From an uncultured Lachnospiraceae bacterium (lineage in GTDB: Bacteria; Bacillota; Clostridia; Lachnospirales; Lachnospiraceae), in assembly GCA_946558695.1 (NCBI GenBank), contig CAMNTQ010000018.1, positions 1 through 58,493 of the forward strand: a stretch of DNA of 58,493 bases, in the 5' to 3' direction. Under the pieces are notes generated by a model. It was not told the origin of the DNA and searched no databases. It saw nothing but the letters and a program-made list of their open reading frames with translations. Below, piece after piece: positions 27,103 to 35,344 of this stretch (its first letter is position 1; the number at the start of each line of letters is the position of its first letter). The position numbers and the translations under genes are program-made.

Positions 27103-27864
27103 CTATTTTCTCAATCCTGTCGGTACTTCTCTTGTGCCGAACCCGAATATCTGCTCTGTCTCTCTATACTGTATCATAGCGCGAAAGGTATATAGATCTT
27201 CCGGTGTCGTAACTTTGATGTTTCCTCTCGGTCCTTCCACAAGCCTTACATCCTTTCCAAGCTTTTTCATCATAGAACAAGTGTCCACGACTCCCTTATA
27301 TTCCGGATTATCCTTCCGCATGAGAGCATGAGCCTCCAACACGTCGCCGAGTTTAAAACACTGCGGCGCCTGCGCCGTATAAAAGTCCGCCCTCGGCGGT
27401 ATCTCATCAATACTCTGCCCGTCATGGCAGATCACCGGAGTCTCGTAAAGCGGCGTACACGTGATCGCCGTCCCGTTTTCTCTCACACAGGCCAGAACTT
27501 CGTCAATCAGTTCTTTTGTAATGCATGGACGTACGCCGTCATGGATCAGCACAACCGCATCCGGCGTGTTATGCTCCCTTGCCGCCTGAAGGGCATTGTA
27601 GATGGAGTCCATTCCGGTCACGCCTCCCGGCACAATCTTCACCACTTTAGAAATCATATGGCGCTGCACCAGCTTCTGAAGCTTTCGGATATAATCTTCT
27701 TTACATGATACATAGATTTCATCAATATCCGGGTGTTCCTCAAAAATATCCAACGTATGGATGATGATCGGCTTTCCATTTACTTCTATAAACTGTTTCG
27801 GAAGACCGGAACCCATTCTTGCTCCCATTCCTCCTGCAAAAATAATCGCAACATTTTTATTCAT
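27103..27864 (-). CDS. IspD/TarI-type cytidylyltransferase
   Basis: A CTP-dependent cytidylyltransferase of the IspD/TarI family (253 residues), with the CTP-binding FAGGMGARMG (residues 9-18) and Lys23, HDGVRPC, the TAQAPQCF motif and the C-terminal GNIKVTTPEDL. IspD makes CDP-methylerythritol in isoprenoid synthesis; TarI makes CDP-ribitol. The operon (TagB/F paralogs, TagGH) argues for an alditol-phosphate donor. The usual TarJ alcohol dehydrogenase is absent; instead an extended SDR overlaps its start by eight bases, so the pair may make CDP-ribitol or another CDP-activated sugar or alditol. Housekeeping IspD would be expected elsewhere in the genome. Confidence 0.85.
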   Translation of the reverse strand: MNKNVAIIFAGGMGARMGSGLPKQFIEVNGKPIIIHTLDIFEEHPDIDEIYVSCKEDYIRKLQKLVQRHMISKVVKIVPGGVTGMDSIYNALQAAREHNTPDAVVLIHDGVRPCITKELIDEVLACVRENGTAITCTPLYETPVICHDGQSIDEIPPRADFYTAQAPQCFKLGDVLEAHALMRKDNPEYKGVVDTCSMMKKLGKDVRLVEGPRGNIKVTTPEDLYTFRAMIQYRETEQIFGFGTREVPTGLRK

Positions 27865-28909
27865 GATCTGTCTCTCCTTCGATTTCCAGATATTCCAGCG
27901 TCCTCTTAAAACCTTCTTTTACGGAATATCTCGGACTCCATCCAATCTTGCGAAGCTTTCTGCTGCTTAAGATCCCCAGTGTATAAGGAGCAGTTCCTTT
28001 CGTGCCGCCCTCAGGGATATCAAATACAAGCTTCAGCCCTCTCTCCGGATAGATATCCACCATAATCTCCGCCAGTTCACGGATCGATACCTTGCCATCC
28101 TCATTGCCAATGTTGTATACCATATCCTCCGAATCCAGCAGTATCCGGTACAAACCTGCCACCGCATCTCCAATATAGGTATAACTCCTTACTGCTGTTC
28201 CCTCGCTCTTTAACACAATATCTTCGTTATGATATACGTTTTTAAGAAAATCCGCCTGCACGCGCCCGTCATAGATAGACATTCCCGGGCCATAAGTGTG
28301 AGCAAGCCGGGCAAGCTTTACATTCAGTCCATATTCGTCATGATAGCAGACACACATAGTCTCCGCCGCTTTTTTTCCCTCAGAATAGCAGGAACGCGGA
28401 TTAAGCTGATCCACGAATCCGTAAGTATCTTCATAGAAAAATTCCTGTCCCTCGTCTGGCTGTCCATATACCTCTCTGGAAGAAATAAAAAGATACCCTT
28501 TTGCCTTCTTTTCCTTTGCCAGTCTCAAAGTGTTAAAGGTTCCCAGCGTATTCGCCGCTATTGTCTCCACCGGTTGATTCTGCATGATCAGCGGGCTCGC
28601 AGGACTCGCGGCATGGATCACATAGTGTACATCCCCCGAAACCTCCAGTCTCTCTGTTACATCATGAACGATGATCTCTACATCCTCCCGCTCTCTTACC
28701 TCTTTCGGCAGCTTTTTTGCGTTTCTTAACATAGCGATAACCCGAATATTATAATCATACCTTTCATTCAGCAGCGTCAAAACCTGCAGCATATAGATAC
28801 CGATCATACCGCTTGCGCCTGTAATCAGCACTGTCCGTCCTTTTAATTTCTCCCACGGAATGTTTTCTCCTATAATCGCTTCCAAATCTTCTTTCAATAC
28901 TTTATTCAT
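27857..28909 (-). CDS. Extended SDR (NAD-dependent epimerase/dehydratase family)
   Basis: A 350-residue extended short-chain dehydrogenase/reductase, family of sugar-nucleotide epimerases, dehydratases and UDP-glucuronate decarboxylases. It shows the NAD motif LITGASGMIG (about 28-37), HAASPASP, the catalytic serine in FISSREVYG and Tyr-x3-Lys in CYSEGKKAAE, then RLAHTYGPGM and the C-terminal DAVAGLYRIL. The ATG at 28909 is preceded by GGAGGAG. The end overlaps the start of the cytidylyltransferase gene by eight bases, so the two are coupled and likely act in sequence. The substrate (a sugar phosphate, an alditol phosphate or a CDP-sugar) is not evident, and this is one of the less predictable parts of the operon. 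Confidence 0.8.
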   Translation of the reverse strand: MNKVLKEDLEAIIGENIPWEKLKGRTVLITGASGMIGIYMLQVLTLLNERYDYNIRVIAMLRNAKKLPKEVREREDVEIIVHDVTERLEVSGDVHYVIHAASPASPLIMQNQPVETIAANTLGTFNTLRLAKEKKAKGYLFISSREVYGQPDEGQEFFYEDTYGFVDQLNPRSCYSEGKKAAETMCVCYHDEYGLNVKLARLAHTYGPGMSIYDGRVQADFLKNVYHNEDIVLKSEGTAVRSYTYIGDAVAGLYRILLDSEDMVYNIGNEDGKVSIRELAEIMVDIYPERGLKLVFDIPEGGTKGTAPYTLGILSSRKLRKIGWSPRYSVKEGFKRTLEYLEIEGETDHE

Positions 28910-28926
28910 GATTCTCCTCCACATAT

Positions 28927-30072
28927 TTATTCATTGATCAATGTAAATACAAAATCTACAATATCCTTTGTCGCGTGTCCGACCGGATTTACATATTTAT
29001 CTGCAAACTTCTTTAGCGCATCCATATCATACTCTTTTGTCTCAATCGCTGCGATAATTTCTTTTGCATCGTCTGAAACAGGTCCTGGAACTTCCTGTTC
29101 ATAATCTAATGCCAGCCCGCGTCCGTCCGCGTACAGTTCCATGTCAAAATTATAAAAATATAAAGGTATGCGGCGGACTGCCGCTTCATATACGATACAA
29201 GAATAATCACTGATCACATAATCCGCTGCGAATAACATCTCAAAGCTCGAAAATTCATCGGCTCCAACAGCAGGCTCCTCTACCGACGCCTGCGACAATG
29301 GATGAAGCTTTACAACAAAATTATAATTTCCATGATCAACTGCATCCGTAAGCTCCTTCAAAGCCTTCTGAAACTCTTTTTCCTCCTTTCTGAAGGTGGG
29401 GCAATATAAAATGAGAGGCTTTTCTTTAAACTTTGGATACTCCCTGTAAATCCTCTCTCTGACCTTCTTCCCATATTTATCACTGTTTAACAGATCCAAT
29501 CTCGGCAAAGGCATCGTCAGGATCTTTTCTGCATCGCAATTGAATCCTTTGGCCAAATGATCTTTATAGCTCTCTGCGCTGGCAAATATATAATCATAAT
29601 TCCTGTGCATCTTCATGGCATAGGCAAGTTCACTTTTGCTTCCTTCTTTCGTATCAAGCGCCGTGTATCCGAACTTCTTCATCGTCCCCATAGAATGCCA
29701 CATCTGTATGACTTTTAACTCCTTTTTATGCTTCAGAAGACTGATTACGATGCAGTAGCTGTCCAGTATCGCCACTTTTGAAGTGGCAATATGAAACATC
29801 TGAGTAAGCATATGAAAACCGTACTTCACTTTATCTGAGAGCGATGCGTGAACCCCTCCATCTAAAGTATGGCATAAAAAGACAACCTTCACTCTTTTAT
29901 CCCGCAAATTTATTCCCTTTTTTATCATCCGAAACTCATCGGAAGGCACATTGCTCTGCCTGCTTAACATTGTAACCTTATTTCTCGCAGGCAGCAATTT
30001 AAAAATCGCATATATAACATTCAGGCACTTTGTTCCTGTTTTTATTATACCAAGCTTAATTTTTGTTATCAT
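28927..30072 (-). CDS. TagB-like glycerophosphotransferase (381 aa)
   Basis: CDP-glycerol glycerophosphotransferase family, with an amphipathic membrane-associating N-terminus (ITKIKLGIIKTGTKCLNVIY) and a catalytic region showing LDSYCIVISLL, IQMWHSMGTMKKFG (active-site His), MPLPRLDLL, ILYCPTFRKE, VKLHPLSQ and VISDYSCIVYEAAV, ending NPVGHATKDI. Its first codons overlap the end of the phosphoglycosyltransferase gene by 17 bases, which implies coupled translation. As the first transferase after the priming enzyme it is the natural candidate to add the first alditol phosphate to the lipid-linked sugar; this order-based reading is inference. I chose the ATG at 30072 over in-frame codons that lie deeper inside the upstream gene. 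Confidence 0.87.
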   Translation of the reverse strand: MITKIKLGIIKTGTKCLNVIYAIFKLLPARNKVTMLSRQSNVPSDEFRMIKKGINLRDKRVKVVFLCHTLDGGVHASLSDKVKYGFHMLTQMFHIATSKVAILDSYCIVISLLKHKKELKVIQMWHSMGTMKKFGYTALDTKEGSKSELAYAMKMHRNYDYIFASAESYKDHLAKGFNCDAEKILTMPLPRLDLLNSDKYGKKVRERIYREYPKFKEKPLILYCPTFRKEEKEFQKALKELTDAVDHGNYNFVVKLHPLSQASVEEPAVGADEFSSFEMLFAADYVISDYSCIVYEAAVRRIPLYFYNFDMELYADGRGLALDYEQEVPGPVSDDAKEIIAAIETKEYDMDALKKFADKYVNPVGHATKDIVDFVFTLINE

Positions 30073-31456
30073 TCTTCTTTTCTTCCCACTTTTCAAATTT
30101 GTACGGACAATGCCGATTCTTTCTGTCAAAAGCCTCTGTGCTGTCTTTTTTTAACAGAACGATCACCGTCTGGAATATAATCTGGATATCCTTAAGGATA
30201 CTGAACTGCTCTATATACATCATGTCCATAACCAGCTTGTCCTTCGGAGTTGTATTATACTTCCCTGTAATCTGCGCATAACCCGTAAGCCCCGCCTTTA
30301 CACGGAGCCTGTACTTGAACTCCGGAAGCTCTTCCGTGTATTCCTCCACATTCTTAAGCATCTCCGGGCGCGGTCCTACAAAGGTCATATCCCCCTTCAA
30401 TACATTCAAAAGCTGCGGCAGCTCATCGATTCTTGTACGCCTCAGGAATTTTCCCGTCTTCGTAATCCGGTCGTCATCTTTCGTCGCAGAACGGTTATCA
30501 TTGTTCGGCTTCATTGTACGAAGCTTATATACCTCAAACTGTTTGCCGTGAATGGTTGCCCTCTTTTGCTTAAAAAGAACCGGGCCGCCGTCCTCAAACT
30601 TGATCGCCGCCATTGCACACAGCCAGAAAGGCGCGGATAAAATACCAAGCGCTAAAGAAAAACTGATATCCATCATTCTTTTTATGATACGCTGTTCCAT
30701 CGTCAGCGACTTTACATTGCGGTTAAACAAATAAACATCATCTAGAACATATTGCTTAGCGCCTAATTCCATGATATCTTCAACCTCTGGGTTGAAATAA
30801 ACATTTACTTTATAGCGGTAACACCACCGCATAATATCCGTCCGCGCCTCCACGGGCACATCATAGACAAATACTGTCTGCGTTGTCTTGATGTGTTTTT
30901 TTATCTGGTCGCTGCGATAATCCAGAACTGACGAAACCCGATACTGCTTTTTAAACCGTTGCATAGCAAATACGATTTCATCCAGACTTTTCTGCGAAGA
31001 TGTGATCACACAGCACTTTTCCGGCTCATGGATCAGAAAAAAAAGCCAGTTTCCAAAATACACAAAAAATATGATAATCCCTATCTGAACAAGAAATGCG
31101 ATACCAAGAAGTCCAACACTTAAAAATCGAAAACCATAAACATTGGGACGATTCGTTCTCATGATCATCAACTGAACATATGTGATGATATCGGTACACG
31201 CCACAGCCAATGCAAGCGAATAGATGATCGGCTTGCTTTTCCTTCGCCCCACGTCATACCTTCCATAAACCGACAGGAACAAAAGTCCTACGACAACAAA
31301 TGTGGACACGGTAATACCCAATGTTCTTGATAATCTGGTCAGACCAATGCTGTCTTTTCCCATCACATGAAGGAAAGCGTACATTAATAATATATAAAAA
31401 ACAAATTTAATCGACAGCCACATGGTTGTCTCAAACTTATGCAGATGTTTTTTCAT
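30056..31456 (-). CDS. Polyprenyl-phosphate phosphoglycosyltransferase (WbaP/WcaJ type)
   Basis: Starts polymer synthesis by moving a sugar-1-phosphate from a nucleotide sugar to undecaprenyl phosphate. The 466-residue product has four N-terminal membrane helices (about 10-30, 42-62, 75-97, 112-140), a CoA-binding-like cytoplasmic domain (about 148-250) and the C-terminal catalytic domain. That domain has the re-entrant helix region (MMDISFSLALGILSAPFWL) and the family motifs LFKQKRATIHGK, VYKLRTM, RTRIDELPQLLNVLKGDM and VGPRPE. The ATG at 31456 has GGAGG six bases upstream. It heads the 13-gene operon, whose promoter lies at 31495-31523. No TagO or TagA is encoded here, so this enzyme probably takes the priming role. 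The sugar is unknown. Confidence 0.93.
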   Translation of the reverse strand: MKKHLHKFETTMWLSIKFVFYILLMYAFLHVMGKDSIGLTRLSRTLGITVSTFVVVGLLFLSVYGRYDVGRRKSKPIIYSLALAVACTDIITYVQLMIMRTNRPNVYGFRFLSVGLLGIAFLVQIGIIIFFVYFGNWLFFLIHEPEKCCVITSSQKSLDEIVFAMQRFKKQYRVSSVLDYRSDQIKKHIKTTQTVFVYDVPVEARTDIMRWCYRYKVNVYFNPEVEDIMELGAKQYVLDDVYLFNRNVKSLTMEQRIIKRMMDISFSLALGILSAPFWLCAMAAIKFEDGGPVLFKQKRATIHGKQFEVYKLRTMKPNNDNRSATKDDDRITKTGKFLRRTRIDELPQLLNVLKGDMTFVGPRPEMLKNVEEYTEELPEFKYRLRVKAGLTGYAQITGKYNTTPKDKLVMDMMYIEQFSILKDIQIIFQTVIVLLKKDSTEAFDRKNRHCPYKFEKWEEKKNDNKN

Positions 31457-31494
31457 GATTCCTCCAAGATGCACTTGTAGTTATAGCTTACAAC

Positions 31495-31523
31495 ATTATA
31501 AACGAATATCCCTCTTATTTCAA
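31495..31523 (-). promoter_or_regulatory. Strong promoter of the 13-gene teichoic-type operon
   Basis: TTGAAA (31518-31523), 17-base spacer, TATAAT (31495-31500) on the minus strand. The -35 box lies in the loop and arm end of the inverted repeat 31503-31542, so a protein or DNA structure bound there would block transcription. The leader to the ATG is about 33 bases. Confidence 0.85.
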
Positions 31524-31542
31524 GCAATAAGAGGGATATTCG
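31503..31542. promoter_or_regulatory. 17-bp perfect inverted repeat overlapping the operon promoter
   Basis: Perfect 17-base arms at 31503-31519 and 31526-31542 with a six-base loop, between the stop of the 31577-32725 gene and the phosphoglycosyltransferase gene. Read on the minus strand it forms a long hairpin followed by a short T-containing tract, so it can act as terminator of the upstream gene. It also overlaps the -35 box and spacer of the operon promoter, so it could equally be an operator. Confidence 0.75.
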
Positions 31543-31576
31543 TCTATAATTCGTATAAATTCCGCACAGATAATCC

Positions 31577-32725
31577 TTATTTTGTAAAACTATAGATACC
31601 AATGTTTTCACGGATCGGTATGTCTTTCATAACAAAATTGACATAAAAACGTCCGTTTATCAATTTCAATCCTTCAATCTCAAGAGCATCTTTTTTTAAG
31701 GTCTGCCCGTCTACTGTAATCTGCGGTGTAATTACATATTTTTGTTTAACCGCAGAACTACTTTTTAAATTCTGCATTTTGACCTTGCCGTTTGGATAAA
31801 TCTTATACGGCATCCTCCATATCTCCGCTCCTTTGTTCATATGCCCGCCGCAGGTATATAAGTTTTTACCGTCAATCGTAAAGCTCTGGAAGGTATTATA
31901 TGGAACAAGACTGCTCCTAACGTTGGCTCTCTGCAGCGATACAGCCTTTGAAATATTGTAAGAGCCTTTATTTTTCACTTTATTAAGGGCGGCGTTCAAT
32001 TTTTTATAATCATAAAATACATAATTGCATCCGCCGTTTTTAAAGTGAACACGAAACGCAATCTGATTCGATTTTGTGTCGATCGCAACATTTAATCTAT
32101 CCGGAACAGGTTTCTTATCAAAGTAAGCCGCCTTCATCTTTTTTGTTTTTTTGTCATAAACCGCATTCGCTTTTCTGAAATCTTTGATCACTACTGTTTT
32201 TGTGATTTTCCCTTTTTTACCGGACATACTGTATGTGAGCCTCGCGATCTCTGTCCCGCAATTACCTTTGGGAGTACAAGCCACCCATATGTCATATGCC
32301 TTTTTTCCTCTTGCAGTTACAGCGATTGCTTCGCCATGCCCATAGCCCTTCAATACTATGGAATCCTGACACACTGCTTTCGCATTGGCTCCCTTGGATT
32401 TTGGAATCGCACAGCGGGTCAGAAGGGTGTGCTTTTTACCTCCCTTCCGGCATTCCGATACCGTAAAAATATATTTGTTGTCGGGAGTAATGGCAAAATT
32501 CTGTACCGAACTTATTTGATACCCCTGCTTCTGATTCAATGAACAATACTTGCCATTATACGGCATGTTCGTCAGCGTATACTGTAACCCTTTCTGCAGC
32601 GTGCCGGCACTGATCTTCTTCGTACTGGCAGCAAACACATCTGTAACACACATACTTACAAGAATCACACTGATACACATACAAGATACAATCCGACGTA
32701 ATAGTCCACACCTGTAATTGTTCAT
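31577..32725 (-). CDS. Secreted protein of unknown function (possible beta-propeller, helveticin-like)
   Basis: A 382-residue exported protein. Signal peptide at about 1-32 (ending VFAAS), then Lys- and Tyr-rich sequence with repeated strand patterns (NFAITPDNKYIFTVSE, GKKAYDIWVACTP, TFQSFTIDGKNLYTCGG) of the kind found in beta-propellers. The motif GHGEAIAV followed by an IARLTYS strand and DRLNVAIDTKSNQ recalls the helveticin J family of secreted proteins, but this is from memory of the pattern and not certain. No catalytic motif, anchor or SH3/Fn3 module is seen. AGGAGG stands five bases before the ATG, and a clear promoter at 32764-32792 makes it a single-gene unit between two envelope operons. 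A wall-associated or antagonistic role is possible; function should be treated as unknown. Confidence 0.75.
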   Translation of the reverse strand: MNNYRCGLLRRIVSCMCISVILVSMCVTDVFAASTKKISAGTLQKGLQYTLTNMPYNGKYCSLNQKQGYQISSVQNFAITPDNKYIFTVSECRKGGKKHTLLTRCAIPKSKGANAKAVCQDSIVLKGYGHGEAIAVTARGKKAYDIWVACTPKGNCGTEIARLTYSMSGKKGKITKTVVIKDFRKANAVYDKKTKKMKAAYFDKKPVPDRLNVAIDTKSNQIAFRVHFKNGGCNYVFYDYKKLNAALNKVKNKGSYNISKAVSLQRANVRSSLVPYNTFQSFTIDGKNLYTCGGHMNKGAEIWRMPYKIYPNGKVKMQNLKSSSAVKQKYVITPQITVDGQTLKKDALEIEGLKLINGRFYVNFVMKDIPIRENIGIYSFTK

Positions 32726-32763
32726 AACTACCTCCTGTAATCTCTTATAATATTCTTTTAAAA

Positions 32764-32792
32764 ATTATAACATTTCATTTATTATATGTAAA
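32764..32792 (-). promoter_or_regulatory. Promoter of the secreted-protein gene 31577-32725
   Basis: TTTACA (32787-32792), 17 bases, TATAAT (32764-32769) on the minus strand. It begins five bases after the stop codon of the upstream glucosaminidase gene; leader about 32 bases. Confidence 0.8.
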
Positions 32793-32797
32793 TACAA

Positions 32798-35308
32798 TTA
32801 TTTCCGTTTTCCCCGCACTCCTGACTCTGTATAAGCGCCCTTATAAATACCGCTGCGTGCTCGTACGGTATAATAATAGGTTTTGCCCTTCTTTGCGGTT
32901 TTATCTGTATACGTTAATTTATTCCACTTCACTGCCGCAATTTTCTTATATTTGCCTCCCTTTGTCTTGCGGAATATTTCATAAGTGGCCGCGCTCTTCA
33001 CCTTTTTCCACTTTACCTTGATTCCGGTTCTTGTGTTGGAAGCTGACACTAAAGACGGATTGCTTAACCTGCGGATCGTAAGCCCTTTTTCATAACCGCT
33101 TATCTTACTGCCGTTATATGCCCTCACTGTGTACACATATTTCTTACCTGCCGGCATCGTCTTATCTGTATATTTTACCGTATTGCCGGACTTCACTGTC
33201 TGAATCTTCTTAAAACTGCCTCCATCCTTTTTCCGGTATACATAATAACCCTTCGCACCAGATACTTTTTTCCACTTGAGCACAACTCCGGATTTACTAT
33301 TTGAAGCTGATACCAGTTTTGGCTTTGACAGCGAGGAGACGGACGTCCCGTTTACAGATATCCCGACTGCATCCATCCGTTTTCCCGAGCTTGTAACTGC
33401 ATAGATATCGCAGGTTCCGTTTTTCACGCCCTTAATTTTCCCTGTGCTGCTCACAGTCGCAACCGCCGGATTACTGGTTTCGTAATAAACCCTTTCTCCG
33501 CTTCCGGCGCCCGTTACACTAAGCTGCTTTGTACCGCCCGCTTTTATTGTACTGTCTGTGTTCATTTTAATATATCCACAGGCGATATAACCCGTTTTAG
33601 AGCCATAAGTCACTCGGAACCAGTATGGATTTTTCTCCTGTCCGGATACAGAAACTGTCATGTCCGTATACTCCGCCCCGGAAACCGTAACTTTTTCTCC
33701 TTTCGGAACTGTCATTATAGCAGCGCTTCCTGCAGAAGGAGCCGTTCTCATGGTCACGGCGGAAGTCGTCGTCCCTGTCTTCACAGATTTCTTAATCGTA
33801 ACCTTACTGGACTGAGACGGCATATTTTTATACACGGGAATATAAAATACAAAAGTATCATTTATGATTCCCATCCTGCTGTAAGAATTATAAGTAGTCT
33901 TTGCCTCAGATGCTGCCGCCGTCAGATTCTGCATATACTGATGCTGATAGTAAGGCGAAGTTACCGTATTAAATTTCTGAAAATACACGGTATTCTGTCC
34001 TCTGGAAATATAAGCCTTCGCTATATACTGCGCCCCTCCGTCTATGGCCAGTATCGGAGAAGTCCATGGCCTTCCGTAAGTCTTCTGCTTATCCTTCCCG
34101 CCCTGCGCATATACCAGCCCGTTCGCAACGGCCGAACCGGTACTGGTGGAATAAGCGCCGATATTGTAATAATTATAATATCCTCTATACGATTTTCCGC
34201 CATAGGAAAAATTCCCGGATATACTTCCATTTGAAAGTTTTGCTCCGGTTTCCTGACGTATCTTGGCTGCAAGGAACAGCGGACTCACCTTATTTTTTGC
34301 ACCCGCCGCAAAAATCGCCTGTTCGTAAGTCATATTTTTCAGCGCAGCTGTCTTTCCGTCTGTCGTAGTATATGATATCTTCTTATTTCCGTATAGATCC
34401 GTCCCGCTTAATACGTTTCTGACTCCCTCTACTCTGTGATAATTGGAATCATAATTCAGCGCCTCAAACATATAAATATAATTGTCCGTCAAGAAATTTC
34501 TCGGATCCGTATAATATGCCACAGCCGGTTTACTGGCAGATACCCACGTGGAACCGTCCTTCGGAATATATGTATTTTTAGACACGTTATAATCTGTACT
34601 TGCTTTACTGAGCAGCAGCCCATTCGAAGTCTTCGGAAGAAGACTTCGGTTCGTCCCGCTTGAAGTTCCCGAAACACTTTCCGCGGTCACAATATCGTCC
34701 CAATTAAGACTCCTGTCCACTGCTACAAAAATCCAGTTCGGATGCTTTTCATGAAGTTTCTTTAGATAGGTCTGATAGGATGCAGGGAACTTGGCAAGCT
34801 CTGAGCTATAACTTCCCACCGACTGCGCTCTTATCTGGCGAAGCCACATACCGTACTCTTCTACGAGCGACCGGGTTCTGTCATCCAGCTGTTCTTCCTC
34901 TGCTGCTTCCTCCTCTGCCGGAGCGCTTTCTTCCTCTGAAGCTTCCTCATTTTCTGATGTTACCCCTCTATCTTTGCGGTCTGCGTCAGATGATAGATCC
35001 GGGAACTCTTCTTTCTCTTCCGGAGTTTCTTCCCTCTGATCGGCTGCATCTTTCTGAGAATCCACAGATTCTGCCGGAAGACTTTCATCTGTCTTTTGCT
35101 CTTTCGATTCCTCCGTTTGGCCGTCCGGCGACTCTCTGTTTTCCAATGGATTCTCTGCCGGCTGGCTGTTATCTTCCGTCAAATCCTCATTCGCCGCAGT
35201 CTGTGATGCTTCCGTTCCCTGAACATCGCCGGCGCTGACCGTCGCAGTAAATATCATGCATCCCGCTGAAACGACCGCCAGAAATCTTTTTATTTTCTGC
35301 AATATCAT
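32798..35308 (-). CDS. Secreted endo-beta-N-acetylglucosaminidase-like wall hydrolase with SH3, Big2 and Fn3 modules
   Basis: Expected to cut glycan strands of peptidoglycan. The 836-residue product has a signal peptide (about 1-27), an acidic Glu/Asp/Ser linker (about 28-155) and a glucosaminidase-like region at about 160-500. Landmarks there are KLHEKHPNWIFVAV, YYTDPRNFL, AAKIRQETGA with the presumed catalytic Glu, and a YNIGAY stretch. A bacterial SH3 domain (about 510-575; VTMRTAPSAG), a Big_2 Ig-like domain (about 578-645; ATVSSTGKIKGVKNG) and two Fn3-like modules (about 650-836) follow. GGGAGG precedes the ATG. It starts 36 bases after the NTP-transferase gene and may be read from that gene's promoter. 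The same Fn3-like units occur in the GH25 and M15 proteins. Confidence 0.88.
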   Translation of the reverse strand: MILQKIKRFLAVVSAGCMIFTATVSAGDVQGTEASQTAANEDLTEDNSQPAENPLENRESPDGQTEESKEQKTDESLPAESVDSQKDAADQREETPEEKEEFPDLSSDADRKDRGVTSENEEASEEESAPAEEEAAEEEQLDDRTRSLVEEYGMWLRQIRAQSVGSYSSELAKFPASYQTYLKKLHEKHPNWIFVAVDRSLNWDDIVTAESVSGTSSGTNRSLLPKTSNGLLLSKASTDYNVSKNTYIPKDGSTWVSASKPAVAYYTDPRNFLTDNYIYMFEALNYDSNYHRVEGVRNVLSGTDLYGNKKISYTTTDGKTAALKNMTYEQAIFAAGAKNKVSPLFLAAKIRQETGAKLSNGSISGNFSYGGKSYRGYYNYYNIGAYSTSTGSAVANGLVYAQGGKDKQKTYGRPWTSPILAIDGGAQYIAKAYISRGQNTVYFQKFNTVTSPYYQHQYMQNLTAAASEAKTTYNSYSRMGIINDTFVFYIPVYKNMPSQSSKVTIKKSVKTGTTTSAVTMRTAPSAGSAAIMTVPKGEKVTVSGAEYTDMTVSVSGQEKNPYWFRVTYGSKTGYIACGYIKMNTDSTIKAGGTKQLSVTGAGSGERVYYETSNPAVATVSSTGKIKGVKNGTCDIYAVTSSGKRMDAVGISVNGTSVSSLSKPKLVSASNSKSGVVLKWKKVSGAKGYYVYRKKDGGSFKKIQTVKSGNTVKYTDKTMPAGKKYVYTVRAYNGSKISGYEKGLTIRRLSNPSLVSASNTRTGIKVKWKKVKSAATYEIFRKTKGGKYKKIAAVKWNKLTYTDKTAKKGKTYYYTVRARSGIYKGAYTESGVRGKRK

Positions 35309-35344
35309 AATTTACCTCCCCCAATCTGCGGTAAAATATTAATC

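Noticed and set aside
27103..27864. Housekeeping IspD of the MEP isoprenoid pathway
   Set aside because: The fold alone allows it, but coupling to an SDR and location between TagG and TagB-like genes fit a TarI-type role better. Not fully excluded.
31503..31542. Invertible (phase-variable) promoter flanked by inverted repeats
   Set aside because: The arms are only six bases apart, so there is no invertible segment carrying the promoter, and no invertase gene lies nearby.
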